A stretch of DNA of 64,000 nt from Sodalis glossinidius str. 'morsitans' (GCF_000010085.1 NC_007712.1:3596001-3660000), one strand, 5' to 3'; shown: positions 8,176 to 18,308, numbered from the stretch's first letter. Numbers and translations: made by a program. Notes: generated from the letters alone by a model not told the origin.

Positions 8176-10605
8176 ATGAATATCTCACGGCTGTTTATCT
8201 TTCGGCCGGTGGTGACGCTGCTGCTCACGCTTGCCATTTTGTTGCTCGGCTTGCTGGGCTCCGGCTGCTGCCGGTGGCGCCGCTGCCGCAGGTTGATTTT
8301 TCTACCATTATGGTCAGCGCCAGTCTGGAAACCATGGCGACTACCGTGGCCACCCCGCTGGAGCGTTCGCTTGGCCAGATAGCCGGTGTGACCGAAATGA
8401 CCTCCAGCAGCAGCACGGGGTCGACGCGGATTATTTTGCAGTTCGAGCTCGACCGCAATATCAATGGCGCCGCCCACGATGTGCAGGCGGCAATCAATGC
8501 CGCACGCAGTTTGCTGCCAAGCAGCATGCCGTCATTACCGACCTACCGCAAAGCCAATCCGTCCGATGGACGAACGGACTTCGTTTCTGGTGGACAGTAA
8601 CGGGCAGTTGGACAAAGCGCGGGATTATCGTTCGCTTATTATTACCTATATCAACGGTACCGCCATCCACCTTAGCGATGTCGCCACCGTCATCGACTCG
8701 GTGGAAGATAAATACAACATCGGTTATTACAATCAAACCCCTTCGGTGATGATAGGCGTCACCCGCCAGACCGGCGCGAATATGCTGGAAACCATCGACG
8801 CCATCAACGCCGCGCTACAGACGGAATTGCCCGGCGATGTCGAGCTACATAAAGTGGTGGACCGTTCGCCCACCATTCGCGCCTCGCTGTACGACACCGA
8901 AGAGACGCTGCTCATTGCAATTTTCCTGGTGATCGCCGTGGTGTTTATCTTTCTGCGCAACCTGCAGGCGGTGATCATTCCGGCGCTGGCGTTGCCGGTA
9001 TCGCTTATCGGCACCTGCGCGGTGATGTATCTGCTCGATTACAGTTTGGATAACCTGTCCCTCATGGCGCTGATCATCTGCACCGGCTTTGTGGTCGATG
9101 ACGCCATTGTGGTGCTGGAAAACATCACCCGCTATATCGAAGAAGGCCTTGGACCGGTACGTGCCTCGATCAAGGGCGCACAGGAAGTCGGGTTTACGGT
9201 CCTGGCGATGACGCTGTCGCTGGTGGCGGTGTTCATTCCCATTCTGCTGATGGGCAGTATTGTCGGTCGGCTGTTTCGGGAATTCGCCGTCACGCTCACC
9301 GTTTCGCTGTTGATTTCGATGGTCGTGTCGCTTAGCCTGACGCCGATGCTGTTCTCACGGCTGCTGCGGCGCAAACCGCCGGTAAGCAAACGCCCCAACC
9401 GGATCTATTTGCTAATTGAGCGCGGGCTGGCCCGACTGCTGGCGGGATATGCGCTGGCGCTGGGCTGGGTGATGCGCCATCAAAGGCTCACGCTCTTCAG
9501 CCTGGTGCTGACCATCATGCTCAACTTTTTTATACGGCGTAGTGCAAAAAGGGTTCTTCCCCAACCAGGATACCGGCCTGCTGATGGGGATGGTGCGCGC
9601 CGATCAAAATATTTCGTTCCAGGCGATGAAACCCAAAGTGGAAGCGATAGCCAAGCTTATCCAACAGGATCCAGCGGTGGATGGCGTGATGTCGTCCATC
9701 GGCGGCGGCGCGTTCGGATCGCGCAACAGCGGTACCTTCTTTGTGCGCCTGAAGGATTATGACAAGCGCAGCGATAGCACCACCGAAGTCGCGAACCGGC
9801 TGACCAATAAGTTTCGCAAAGAGGCGGGTATGCAGCTGTTTTTGATGGCGGCGCAGGATATCCATATCGGCGGATGCAGCGCCAACGCGTCATATCAATA
9901 CAGTCTGCAGGCCGATGATCTCAATCTGTTGCGCGTCTGGACGCCGATAGTGAAAACGGCTGTCAAGAGATCATGCTGAACATCGATCGCGATAAAGCCA
10001 CCCGGTTGGGGGTGAATGCCGACATGCTCGACACGATGCTCAATAACTCTTTCAGCCAGCGCCAGGTGGCAACAATCTATAAAACCTTAAATCAATATCA
10101 TGTGATTATGGGACTTAACGAGGCTTATACCGGCGATGCCGAGATACTGAAAAAACTTTTTGTTGTCAACGACAACGGTGAAACTATTCCCCTGTCGGCG
10201 TTCGTGACCTTCAGCAGCGCCAATGCGGCGCTTTCGGTGGCGCATCAGCGGCAGTCCGCCACCAGCACAGTCGCCTTTAATCTGGCCGATGGCGTATCGC
10301 TGGAACAGGCGCAGACGGCCATCAAGGACGCGATGGTAAAAATTGCCCTGCCCAGCACCATTCAGGCCGGCTTCCAGGGGGACCGCCAAAGCGTTCGCCA
10401 CGCTGGCCGCGTCCATGCCCTGGTTGATCCTGGCGACGGTGACGCGGATCTGCGTAGCCCCCTGGGTATGGCCATCGCCGGCGGGTTGGCCCTGAGCCAG
10501 CTGTTGACCCTGTTTACCACACCAGTGGTTTATCTCTATCTTGATCGCCTTAGCCGCAAAAGCCAGCACGCCTGGCATCGCTTACGGAAAACTGGCACGG
10601 CCTGA
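8176..10605 (+). pseudogene. mdtC: RND efflux pump MdtC-like, degraded
   Basis: Second pump subunit of the MdtABC/MuxABC type. The start MNISRLFIFRPVVTLLLTLA is followed by a frameshift at about 8265. Further pieces are VSASLETMATTVATPLERSL, an indel near 8570, a long central part (RTSFLVDSNGQLDKARDYRS; FVVDDAIVVLENITRYIEE), a frameshift near 9530 (then VQKGFFPNQDTGLLMGM), another near 9970, and a scrambled C-terminus ending in LALSQLLTLFTTPVVYLYLD. At least four independent lesions plus internal deletions mark it as dead. It follows mdtB by about 60 bases in the same operon. Confidence 0.9.
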
Positions 10606-10625
10606 CGCCGCTATAAGAGTGAAAC

Positions 10626-11604
10626 ATGACAATGAATGATACACACCGCGCACTGAAGTTTATTCCCCTGGCGCTGGCGCGGCAATCACGCGCCGATCTC
10701 TACCCAAGCGTGACCGGCACGGCGTCCAGCAACCGTTCGGGCAACCGCAGCGCGACCACCAATAGTCATAGCGCCACCGCCAGCTGGGAGCTGGATTTGT
10801 GGGGCAAGCTGCGCCACACGCTGGAAGAGAACCGGGCCAGCGCCCAAGCGAGCGAGGCGGAACTGGCTAATATCACCCTAAGCGCACAATCAACGCTGGC
10901 GCAGGACTATTTCCAACTGCGGGTGATGGATCAGCAGTTGGCACTCTATCAGCAAAGTATCACCGCTTATGAGCGTTATGTGCGCATCATCGGCATTAAA
11001 TATCAGGCTGGCAGCGAAGGGCGCGATAGGCGTCGCCAAAGCGGCCTATTATCCTGATTTAACCCTGAGCGCCAGCGGGGGCTTCACCAGCTCCGCGTTG
11101 CACAATCTGTTGTCGTTACCCAACCGGACCTGGTCGCTGGGGCCGGAATTGAGCGGTACCCTGCTGGACTTCGGCGCCACCAAAGCGCAGGTAGAACAGG
11201 CGGAGGCCAGCTACGATGCAAGCGTCGCCAACTATCGCCAAACGGTGCTGGCAGGGTTCCAGGAAGTTGAAGATTATCTGGTCCAGTTGCAGACCCTGGA
11301 GAGCGAAATCGCGTCCCAGCAGCGTGCGGCGCAGGCGGCGCAAGAGTCGGTGCGGGTTACCTACAACCAATATGAAGCGGGAATGATTGATTACCTTGAT
11401 GTGGCCACCACGCAAAATACCAGCCTTTCCCAGCAGCAGAGCCTGCTATCGCTGCAAAGTACGCAATGGGTTGCCAGCGTCCAGTTGATCGTGGCTCTCG
11501 GGGGGGGGCTGGCAGGCGACGGAGGCCTTTACTGCGCAATAGCGAAGCGCCACGCCACGATGCACGTGACCGACGCTGATCAGGGCATATTGCACAGCGC
11601 GTAG
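10626..11604 (+). pseudogene. RND outer-membrane channel lipoprotein (OprM/NodT family), degraded
   Basis: TolC-like outer-membrane factor that would complete the efflux system. Matches include LYPSVTGTASSNRSG, ATASWELDLWGKLRHTLEEN and LAQDYFQLRVMDQQLALYQQ, then a deletion and frameshift near 11015, then AAYYPDLTLSASGGFTSSAL, VLAGFQEVEDYLVQLQTLE and YEAGMIDYLDVATTQN. The lipoprotein signal and the first ~90 residues are missing, as is a central segment; about 320 of ~470 residues remain. An outer-membrane gene in this position resembles MuxABC-OpmB more than E. coli mdtABCD. Confidence 0.85.
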
Positions 11605-11609
11605 CGACA

Positions 11610-11698
11610 AGGTCATCAGCTCAGGCAATAGCACACAGCTCGTAACGGCGAGGTCATCGGTTCAGGCAATACACGCAGGTGACCTAATCAGGCAATGG
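11610..11698. repeat. Short imperfect direct repeats after the efflux operon
   Basis: The sequence AGGTCATCAGCTCAGGCAAT at 11610 returns with two mismatches at 11651 (41 bases later), and a third, weaker copy ends in ATCAGGCAATG near 11697. The function is unknown; it may be decayed coding or spacer repeats. Confidence 0.5.
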
Positions 11699-11750
11699 TG
11701 CGCCGGTTGATAATAGGGCCCCAGAACAATCAGGCCCTAGCCACTCGCTA

Positions 11751-12425
11751 TCAGGCGTGTTCTGTGGCCTGCACACCGCTCACCTGGCGGCAGGTTTGGA
11801 TTAAGGTAGGCCAGACAGCCATCAGGGTGGTGACGATGCCGTTGAGATCCTCTTCACTGGCGCCGTCACGCGCCTGAACCGACATCCCCTGCAGCGAGCA
11901 GGCGAGATATTTCGCCAGTACGGCACAGTCGGTGCCGGCCGGGAGTTCCCCCTGCTGTTGCCGCGCCAGCAGAAAATCCAGTAACGTATGCTCCTGCAAA
12001 TGGTGACGCGAGCGCAGGATCTGCGCCACTTCATCTGACGACGCTGCCAGCGCCGCCGAGGTACAAATAATGAAGCAGCCGGACGGCAGGCTCTTATCGG
12101 TAAACATACCGGCTGCGGCGCGGTAAAAATCCTCGATGGCCTGGGTGACGGTAAAACCGGGACGCGCCAGCAAGGCCTTACCCTTCTCGGCAAACTTGGT
12201 CACATAGCGTTCCGCCGCGGCGCGGAACAGCCCTTCTTTATTACCAAATTCCGCATACAGCGTAGGCGCCTTGGCGCCCGTAGCTTCGACAAGATCGGCA
12301 AGGGAAGTGGCTTCATAGCCATGGCGCCAAAACAGTTGCAACGCCTGGTCCAGGGCGGCTTCACGATCGAATTGTTTCGGACGCCCGCGCCCCTTTTTGA
12401 CACAGGCGGCTTGATGGTCGCTCAT
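11751..12425 (-). CDS. TetR/AcrR-family transcriptional regulator
   Basis: An intact 224-residue repressor-type protein. Residues ~18-65 form the TetR helix-turn-helix (ALDQALQLFWRHGYEATSLA, KAPTLYAEFGNKEGLFRAA), preceded by a basic KKGRGRPKQFDRE arm. The C-terminal ligand domain includes FIICTSAALAASSDEVAQIL and AKYLACSLQGMSVQARDGAS. It faces the decayed efflux operon tail to tail, so it may once have regulated it or may act on something else; no operator is visible. One of few accessory genes here that remain open. Confidence 0.85.
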   Translation of the reverse strand: MSDHQAACVKKGRGRPKQFDREAALDQALQLFWRHGYEATSLADLVEATGAKAPTLYAEFGNKEGLFRAAAERYVTKFAEKGKALLARPGFTVTQAIEDFYRAAAGMFTDKSLPSGCFIICTSAALAASSDEVAQILRSRHHLQEHTLLDFLLARQQQGELPAGTDCAVLAKYLACSLQGMSVQARDGASEEDLNGIVTTLMAVWPTLIQTCRQVSGVQATEHA

Positions 12426-12660
12426 AGCTCCTCTCTTGCCGAATGGGTGAAAAATTGCACTAAATTAATGATCATTATAAAAAATACTCATCCCCGTGTC
12501 GAGGGGCTTTTTGCAATATGTGCGCATCGGAAAAATTATATTAACGATTATTAAAATATTATCTTGCCTGCGCGCCCGGTACGGTCTATAATTTAGTTAT
12601 CAACTGTTAACTATTTATCCAGCCGCCATCCTTCTGACGGTAAAGTCGGGAGATAAATCC

Positions 12661-12911
12661 ATGAAAAAATAAAATTATTTATTTTTACTATCGCCCTCAG
12701 CCTGCTGTCTTCAGGGGCGCTGGCCGTCGGCCTCCCCTCCCCGGCAGATGCTTTTCCTGGTACGCTTGCTGCGGCGTCGGGTCATAGCGGTATTGCCCTT
12801 AATTCTGGCGAGCCGGGAGATAAAGTGAACGGCAACCACTCTCCGAGCTACCCCCCGACATCTTTGTCGGGACAGCGTAATATGCACAGCACCGCCGTTA
12901 TCTATAACTAA
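12661..12911 (+). pseudogene. Small exported protein, frameshifted in its poly-A start
   Basis: After a good ribosome binding site (GGGAG, 8 bases before the ATG) the sequence reads ATG AAA AAA TAA, an immediate stop. Adding a single A to the run restores a clean 83-codon frame: MKKIKLFIFTIALSLLSSGA followed by LAVGLPSPADAFPG and ending in MHSTAVIYN. That is a typical cleavable signal peptide plus a short mature region rich in Ser, Gly and Pro. The frame stays open to a stop at 12909-12911, and a strong terminator follows at once, so this is a real gene unit. I do not recognise the family. Transcriptional slippage in the A run might still give some product. Confidence 0.65.
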
Positions 12912-12953
12912 ACCCTCACCCGGCAAAGCCGGAGATACCGCCGTCTGCATATT

Positions 12954-12980
12954 AACCGTCCCACGGGGCGGTCTTTTTTT
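12954..12980 (+). terminator. Rho-independent terminator of the small exported-protein gene
   Basis: The stem ACCGTCC pairs with GGGCGGT (one G-T pair) around a CACG loop and is followed by C and seven T. It lies 43 bases after the stop of the preceding small gene. Confidence 0.8.
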
Positions 12981-13328
12981 GGGTGGCAAACGATCAGCCT
13001 AACAATATGCTTCTCAACACGGGCCACGTTTTAGCATGCCGCCATTACAACGGCTGAGGATGTGATACGCGATAGCTTTAAATCATGATTGTAATAAATT
13101 AAGATATTTCCTGATTGTTAAACCGGCGCCGTCAGCGGAGCGTTATTCGGCTTACTCCTATAGCGTTCAGCATTGCAAATTCTTTTTTTACGTAGCCCGT
13201 ATTTTTTATCTTCACCTTGTTACAGCAGTCATCGTTTTTACAGTTCCTTTACTGTGTCTTGCATTGATTAAAATACATCCTCGGTGAATGATTTGACCTA
13301 TAAAATTATTTATCCATGGAGTTAACGC
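12981..13328. other. Intergenic region without recognisable gene
   Basis: About 350 bases, AT-rich in the second half. It must contain the promoter of the lipoprotein-like gene at 13329; I see no clear -35/-10 pair or regulatory motif. Confidence 0.4.
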
Positions 13329-13610
13329 ATGCGTCAATTATTTATGTTTCTTGGCATTGTCTTTTTGAACGCCGCCCTGAGCGGCTGTCTGTGGCCCCCG
13401 CCCGGCGGCGGTGGCTGGGGAGGTGGTGGCGGTCCGCACTGGCGGACCACCACATTAACCTGTCCCGCCCGGGCCTTCTCTTTTCCGGCCGCGGGCGGCT
13501 CCCTCAAGTTCGGTTTAACCAAAGGCCGGTCCAGACAAACACCCTTACCCACGTGCAGGTTTGCCATATACTGTGCGCTTTCAAGCCGCGACAAAACTAA
13601 AACGCGATAA
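13329..13610 (+). CDS. Small glycine-rich lipoprotein-like protein
   Basis: Starts at the ATG at 13329, 7 bases after a GGAG. The first 20 residues, MRQLFMFLGIVFLNAALSGC, are a lipoprotein signal peptide with the lipobox LSGC. A Pro/Gly-rich linker (WPPPGGGGWGGGGGPHW) follows. After about residue 40 the composition changes to a Ser/Arg/Pro-rich stretch unlike a lipoprotein, so an early frameshift is possible; the alternative frame (from 13316) is no more convincing. Family not recognised. The 3' end runs into the heptamer repeat. Confidence 0.45.
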   Translation: MRQLFMFLGIVFLNAALSGCLWPPPGGGGWGGGGGPHWRTTTLTCPARAFSFPAAGGSLKFGLTKGRSRQTPLPTCRFAIYCALSSRDKTKTR

Positions 13611-13638
13611 GCGATAAGCGATAAGCGATAAGCGATAA
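13604..13638. repeat. Five tandem copies of the heptamer GCGATAA
   Basis: Exact 7-base tandem repeat, five units, at the 3' end of the small lipoprotein-like gene. A 7-base unit is not a multiple of three, so copy-number change would alter any reading frame crossing it. Confidence 0.95.
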
Positions 13639-13640
13639 GG

Positions 13641-14030
13641 TCTCAATACCTCCGTCGACTGGGGAGCGTTAACGGTGAGGGTGGTTGCAACATTGGATGC
13701 GCGCGCTAAAGGCGGCGGCAATTACCGTTCCATCTCAGGACAATGTGGTTTCATTGCTGTTAACGTTATTTTCCTGAGGAGGGTTGCTTTATTGCACGTT
13801 AGCGTCAATAACTTAGCCATTACCTTATTTTTCAACGAATCATTTATTGAAATAACATATTCTCTGTGACATCTTTAGCAACGAAATGTCATGCGGGCGA
13901 CAGCGATTCCAAAATAACTCGATCGGGATGGCTTAACAGGAATTTTCTCATTATACGCCACCTGGAGTAGTATTAATCTTGAAAGCCCGCGCGCGGCAAC
14001 CCTTTTGGCCCTATGATTACTAGGAAAATC
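13641..14030. other. Intergenic region upstream of the PhzF-like gene
   Basis: About 390 bases. A 64-codon frame at 13675-13869 has no support from composition, start signal or family and is not called. Nothing else is recognised; the promoter of the PhzF-like gene should be near the right end. Confidence 0.4.
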
Positions 14031-14912
14031 ATGAGTGAATTACTCCGTTTTAAACAAGTCGATGTTTTTTCCGCGGTGCCGCTCAATGGCAATCCGCTGG
14101 CGGTGGTGATGGATGCGGATGGCCTGTCAGAGGGTCAGATGCTGGCTATCGCCCGTTGGACAAACCTGTCAGAAACGACGTTTGTGCTGCCGCCCTCCGA
14201 GCCGCAGGCTGATTATCAGGTGAAAATCTATTCGCCGGCCGGTGAACTGCCCTTTGCCGGCCATCCCACCCTGGGAACTGCCCATGCGCTGCTGGAGAAC
14301 GGCTTTAAACCCAAGTTGCCCGGTCATCTGGTGCAACAATGTGGCGTCGGCAATGTCGCTATCACCATCGCCCGTGACGGCATGTTGGCTTTCGAGGCCC
14401 CCGAGGCTGCGATGACGCCGCTCGCCGCGCAAAGCTACGCTTTATTGACCACGGCCGCGGGGGGAGAACCTTCGGTTGGCGACGGGGCGCCAACCGTGGT
14501 GAATATGGGCATACGCTGGTTGATGGTCGAGGTGTCCAGCGCCGAGGTTTGTCTCAGGCTGCAACCGGAGAGTAATGCGCTGGCCGATTTGCTCACGCGC
14601 TGCAATGCTTCCGGCATGGCGTTTTATGGTCGTCATGGCCCGACAAGCGACGTAGATTTTGAAATGCGGGCATTTATCATTGAACACGGCAGCCTGGTGG
14701 AAGATCCCGTCACCGGCAGCGCCAACGCCTGTCTGGCGCGACTGCTGCCGCAGCGTGATTTCGCCGGCAATCCGGCGTTCGCCGAAAGCTACCGGGTGCG
14801 CCAAGGCACCTGCAAGCAGCGCGATGGGCGGGTTTTTGTGGATTACCTGCGAGCCGAGCCGTGGATCGGCGGCTATTCTTCGACGCTTATTGAAGGGCAC
14901 ATCACGCTGTGA
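14031..14912 (+). CDS. PhzF-family isomerase/epimerase-like protein
   Basis: A 293-residue member of the phenazine-biosynthesis PhzF / YddE fold family (two diaminopimelate-epimerase-like halves). Visible signatures: FKQVDVFSAVPLNGNPLAVV at the N-terminus, NLSETTFVLPP with the likely catalytic Glu about residue 48, YSPAGELPFAGHPTLGTAHA in the first half, and VEDPVTGSANACLARLLP in the second. The start at 14031 is preferred over 14013 because AGGA lies 6 bases upstream and the conserved N-terminus begins there. Substrate unknown; most enterobacterial members are uncharacterised. The gene is intact and alone, between decayed neighbours. Confidence 0.88.
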   Translation: MSELLRFKQVDVFSAVPLNGNPLAVVMDADGLSEGQMLAIARWTNLSETTFVLPPSEPQADYQVKIYSPAGELPFAGHPTLGTAHALLENGFKPKLPGHLVQQCGVGNVAITIARDGMLAFEAPEAAMTPLAAQSYALLTTAAGGEPSVGDGAPTVVNMGIRWLMVEVSSAEVCLRLQPESNALADLLTRCNASGMAFYGRHGPTSDVDFEMRAFIIEHGSLVEDPVTGSANACLARLLPQRDFAGNPAFAESYRVRQGTCKQRDGRVFVDYLRAEPWIGGYSSTLIEGHITL

Positions 14913-15032
14913 ACCCTTTCTGCCCGGATGCCTATTCCCACTGAGCATTAAGCAACGGCCGATCCCGCACCCCGCATCTCCCGCGGTAGACCATCGTGGG
15001 CCGTGGCAGAGGATCGGCCGTCGCTGACACAT

Positions 15033-16067
15033 CTACGCCGGCGGCACATCATCGCCGTCAGGCGCTTGTCGCTGCTCGTCACGCTCGTTTTTGGCGCGGC
15101 TTTCCAGGCCGAGGTAGAGCACAATCGCCAGCAGCAACGGCGCGATAAAATAGATGGCGCGGTAGGCGAGGAGCGCGGTGATAATAGTGCCATGGAAAAT
15201 CGACTGGCCGTGCAGCATGGCGACAAATACCGCCTCCAACACCCCGATACCGGCCGGAATATGGATGATGACGCCGGCTATACTACTCACCAGCAGCACC
15301 CCAGCACAAGCGGGAAGTTCACCTTGTCGTTCAGCAAAATATAAATAATGCCTGCCATGACGAGCCAGTTGGCGACGGACACCGCCAATTGCGCTAACGC
15401 CATACGCAACGACGGCAACACCAGCTTTTGCCCGCGTACCGTCCAGCGGCGACGTTTGGAAAAGGTGCATAAGCCGAGATAGGCCACAATAAACGCCAGC
15501 AGTCCTACCCCTATCAGCCGCAGCGCAACTTCGCCAATCCCCCAGCTGGCCGGCAGCTTGATGACGCCGAAAGCGCAAACCAGGCCGGCCAGCAGGATAT
15601 ATCCCAGCCAGTTGGCGCGATACTCAGGGTAAATACGCGGGTAATGGCGCTGTTGGAGAGTCCCAGCCGTGAATACAGCCGGTAGCGCAGCCGATACCGC
15701 CCACCCAGGTGCTGAGCGTGAGGGTAAAAGCGTAGCAGATAAACTACACCAGCATCACCTGGTGCCTGGCGAGCTTGTGGCCGCAATAGGCGCTGCCGAT
15801 CAGATCGTAGACGCCGTAAATGAGGTAACTCAGCACCACCAGTCCGATCGCCGCCAGCATAGCGCCAGGGCTATAATTCTTCAACGCTTGGAGGACGTCA
15901 TCCCAGTCTACCTTACCGGCGTATACCCCCATCAGCACTACTACGCCCAGCAAAAATACCCAGGTGATGATTTTCTTGCCCCAGGTCAGCCAACGGTGCT
16001 GCGCATCGCTGCCGAATTTCTCGCCGTGCCGAGTGCCATGGCGCACGAGGGAAGAGGAAAGATTCAT
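15033..16067 (-). pseudogene. ybhN: YbhN-like membrane protein (lysylphosphatidylglycerol synthase TM / UPF0104), degraded
   Basis: The N-terminus is clear from the ATG at 16067: TWGKKIITWVFLLGVVVLMG, AIGLVVLSYLIYGVYDLIGS and YCGHKLARHQVMLV, then a stop. Later pieces in shifted frames are RYRLYSRLGLSNSAITRVFT, RGQKLVLPSLRMALAQLAVS, and finally VSSIAGVIIHIPAGIGVLEA with ALLAYRAIYFIAPLLLAIVL up to the stop at 15033. At least three frameshifts. E. coli YbhN is an inner-membrane protein next to clsB, and the order ybhP-clsB-ybhN is preserved here. Confidence 0.88.
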
Positions 16068-17032
16068 GGTTTTACGCCCCCGTTCTCCGGTTCGGTCAGA
16101 TCCTGGGTTTCCATCTCCGGCTGTACCGGTGCGGGGACCAGCGCCAGCTTCGGTGTATGCGCCGGCAACCAGCCGACCCAGGCGGGAAAGTGGCGCAGGA
16201 AGTGAAACACCACCACGCTTTTCGCCAAATGCCAATACGTCTGTCGCGGCACTTTGCTTTCATCCACCCATTGACAATCGTTAGCGATAAGACGGTTAAG
16301 GTTGTCGCGTAAGGTGCGGTTAAAGCCGCGATCGTGAATGATGACATTGGCTTCCAGATTGAGCACCAAACTCAGCGGGTCAAGATTGCTGGATCCGACG
16401 GTAGCCTAGGCATCGTCTTTCACCGCCACTTTGGCGTGCAGCGGCCAACGGCAGTATTCATAAATATTCACCACCTCCGGCACCAGATAGTTTACGCTGC
16501 TCGTCGCGTTTATACAATGCCTGCAGGCAGTAGCGGTGAATATCCTCCACCACCGGTCTTTCAATCTCCACCGCATAATCCTGTTTGGCCTGCGGCCCGT
16601 AATCGCTTAAGCGCTCGTGGGAAAAGTTGATGCCGCGACGAACGCCAGATGGGCGTCGACCACCACTATTTTCCGGTGCAGGCGGCGAAACAGATTGGTA
16701 CGCATCCCCATAAACGCCAGCCGGGGATCGTAATAGCGAAAACGGACGCCAGCACTGGTCATCGCGCCGACGAAGGCGTCGGAAAGATCGGGCGAGCCGT
16801 AACCTTCTACCGTGCATTCCACACGGACGCCGCGCTGGGCGGCGGCGATCAGCACTTGTTGCAGTTCGCGGCCGACTTTATCCTCGAACAGTATAAAGGT
16901 TTCAAGCAGCACTTCCTTTTCGGCGGCGTTGATGCTCTCGTGCAGACGCGGAAAAAACGCTTCGCCATTTTCCAGCAATTTAATGCGATTTCCCTCGCAC
17001 CACTCCATGTTCATGGTGTCGGGATTACTCAT
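16064..17032 (-). pseudogene. clsB: Cardiolipin synthase B, degraded
   Basis: Phospholipase-D superfamily enzyme of the inner membrane. The N-terminal part is clear (EWCEGNRIKLLENGEAFFP, RVECTVEGYGSPDLSDAFVG, first HKD-type motif RLHRKIVVVD), followed by a deletion. A middle piece, SDYGPQAKQDYAVEIERPVV, is followed by another large deletion. Near 16400 a stop interrupts LHAKVAVKDDA before the second HKD region (ATVGSSNLDP), and the C-terminus NLEANVIIHDRGFNRTLRDN to PENGGVKP is intact. About 320 of 413 codons remain with several frame breaks. It overlaps ybhN by 4 bases and ybhP by 4, as in a tight operon. Confidence 0.9.
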
Positions 17033-17805
17033 AAATGGATCTCCACCGCCAGCGGCGCATGATCGGATAGATGAGACCAGGAACGTTTCGCCAGCAGCGT
17101 CGGCTGGCTAATGCGGACGCTGCGCACATAAATGCGATCCAGCCGCAGCAGGGGAAAACATGCGGGGAAAGTGCGGGCCGTCCGGCCATGGGCTTCGGTA
17201 AACACCTCCTTTAGCCCGGCGGCGCGATGCAAAATCGGGCTGGCGCGCGGGCGCCAGTCGTTAAAATCCCCACCACCACCGGCGCATCGTCGGGCAAGGT
17301 GTTGACATGATGACCCATCTGCCGTAGTTGGGCCTGTCCTGCTCACGCAGCCCGAGATGCACACAAATCATATGCAACGGCGTCCCCGCGTAGCCGGGGA
17401 CCGTCAGCTCGCAGTGCAGCATACCGCGCTTCTCCTCGCCCGCCACCGAGATATCGACGTTCTGATAACGACTGATAGGGAAACGGGAGAGCAACGCGTT
17501 GCCATGGTCGCCATCGGGGTAAACCGCATTGCGTCCATAGGCGAAACCTTCCCATAAACTGTCGGCAAGAAATTCATATTGCGGCACCACCGGCCAATTC
17601 TCGAAGCGCCGGGCGTGTTTTTAATTGGCGCCCAGCACCTCTTGCAAAAACACCACGTCCGGCGAGACGGTTCGGACCGCTTCCCGCAGTTCAGGCAGAA
17701 TGAAGCGCCGATTGAAGGCGGCAAAGCCCTTATGAGTATTGATGGTCAGGACCTTGAATGAAAAGCCCTGACCGGCGCGGATGACCCTGGTATTCGTATT
17801 ATCAT
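17029..17805 (-). pseudogene. ybhP: YbhP-like endonuclease/exonuclease/phosphatase-family protein, degraded
   Basis: First gene of the decayed ybhP-clsB-ybhN operon. Pieces: FSFKVLTINTHKGFAAFNRR near the start (already out of frame with the only usable ATG at 17805), a TAA-type break near 17622, then VPQYEFLADSLWEGFAYGRN, AVYPDGDHGNALLSRFPISR, MICVHLGLREQDRPN, a frameshift and small deletion near 17270, and RTARTFPACFPLLRLDRIYV with HLSDHAPLAVEIHL at the end. The metal-dependent catalytic SDH motif persists, but the gene is broken in at least three places. Confidence 0.88.
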
Positions 17806-17896
17806 CCTAATTTTCAGCTCGAAGCATGTCGCCAGACCCCCAAAACAAACAACGCCTCACGTTCGGTCAATTGACCAGCGCGGGCTTAAGACCTCC

Positions 17897-18172
17897 TCAA
17901 CAGGCATTTTCGTCCTGTCGCTGCCGGGTGAGAAAACGCTCAAGGGAGTAATTTCCCTGCAAGACAGCACGCAAATCGAACCCCGCCGCGTCCAGCAGGC
18001 GCACCAGCGCGGAGACGCTCATGTCATTATTGGCCTGCGTCTCCATACGCGCCACGGTGGTCCGCGCCACGCCGGCACACTGCGCCAAAATCCCCTGCGA
18101 TAGGCCGGCGTGACGGCGGGCTCGTTTCAACATCACTGAGATATCAGCCAGTGTCGTCATCGAAATATCCAT
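17897..18172 (-). CDS. XRE-family DNA-binding protein (HipB-like antitoxin type)
   Basis: A 91-residue protein with one helix-turn-helix (residues ~10-65: VMLKRARRHAGLSQGILAQC, GVARTTVARMETQANNDMSV, LVRLLDAAGFDLRAVLQG). Size and layout are those of HipB-type antitoxins, which repress their operon and neutralise a HipA kinase. Directly downstream on the same strand (about 17885-17825) a short frame reads AGQLTEREALFVLGVWRHAS, reminiscent of a HipA N-terminus, before sequence of ybhP begins; a hipA gene may have been deleted. The start could also be the ATG at 18160. The gene is open; present function unknown. Confidence 0.7.
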   Translation of the reverse strand: MDISMTTLADISVMLKRARRHAGLSQGILAQCAGVARTTVARMETQANNDMSVSALVRLLDAAGFDLRAVLQGNYSLERFLTRQRQDENAC

Positions 18173-18308
18173 TTAAACGTCAGTAAATAAGCATGCTTTT
18201 AATCGTAGCTTCCAGGACACAACTGCGCCACCCGCTGTAGCGCGGGAGCATCAGGCATGGACCGCGTGTGCGGTCATGCTGGCCCGATGAACTCACGCCC
18301 GCGGTGAA

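Noticed and set aside
12711..12989. 92-codon minus-strand frame
   Set aside because: Antisense of the small exported-protein gene and its terminator; composition explained by that gene.
13604..13638. Short tandem repeat considered as CRISPR-like
   Set aside because: Units are 7 bases without spacers; a simple tandem repeat.
13675..13869. 64-codon frame upstream of the PhzF-like gene
   Set aside because: Starts with Arg/Val-rich sequence, no ribosome binding site at the start, no recognisable domain.
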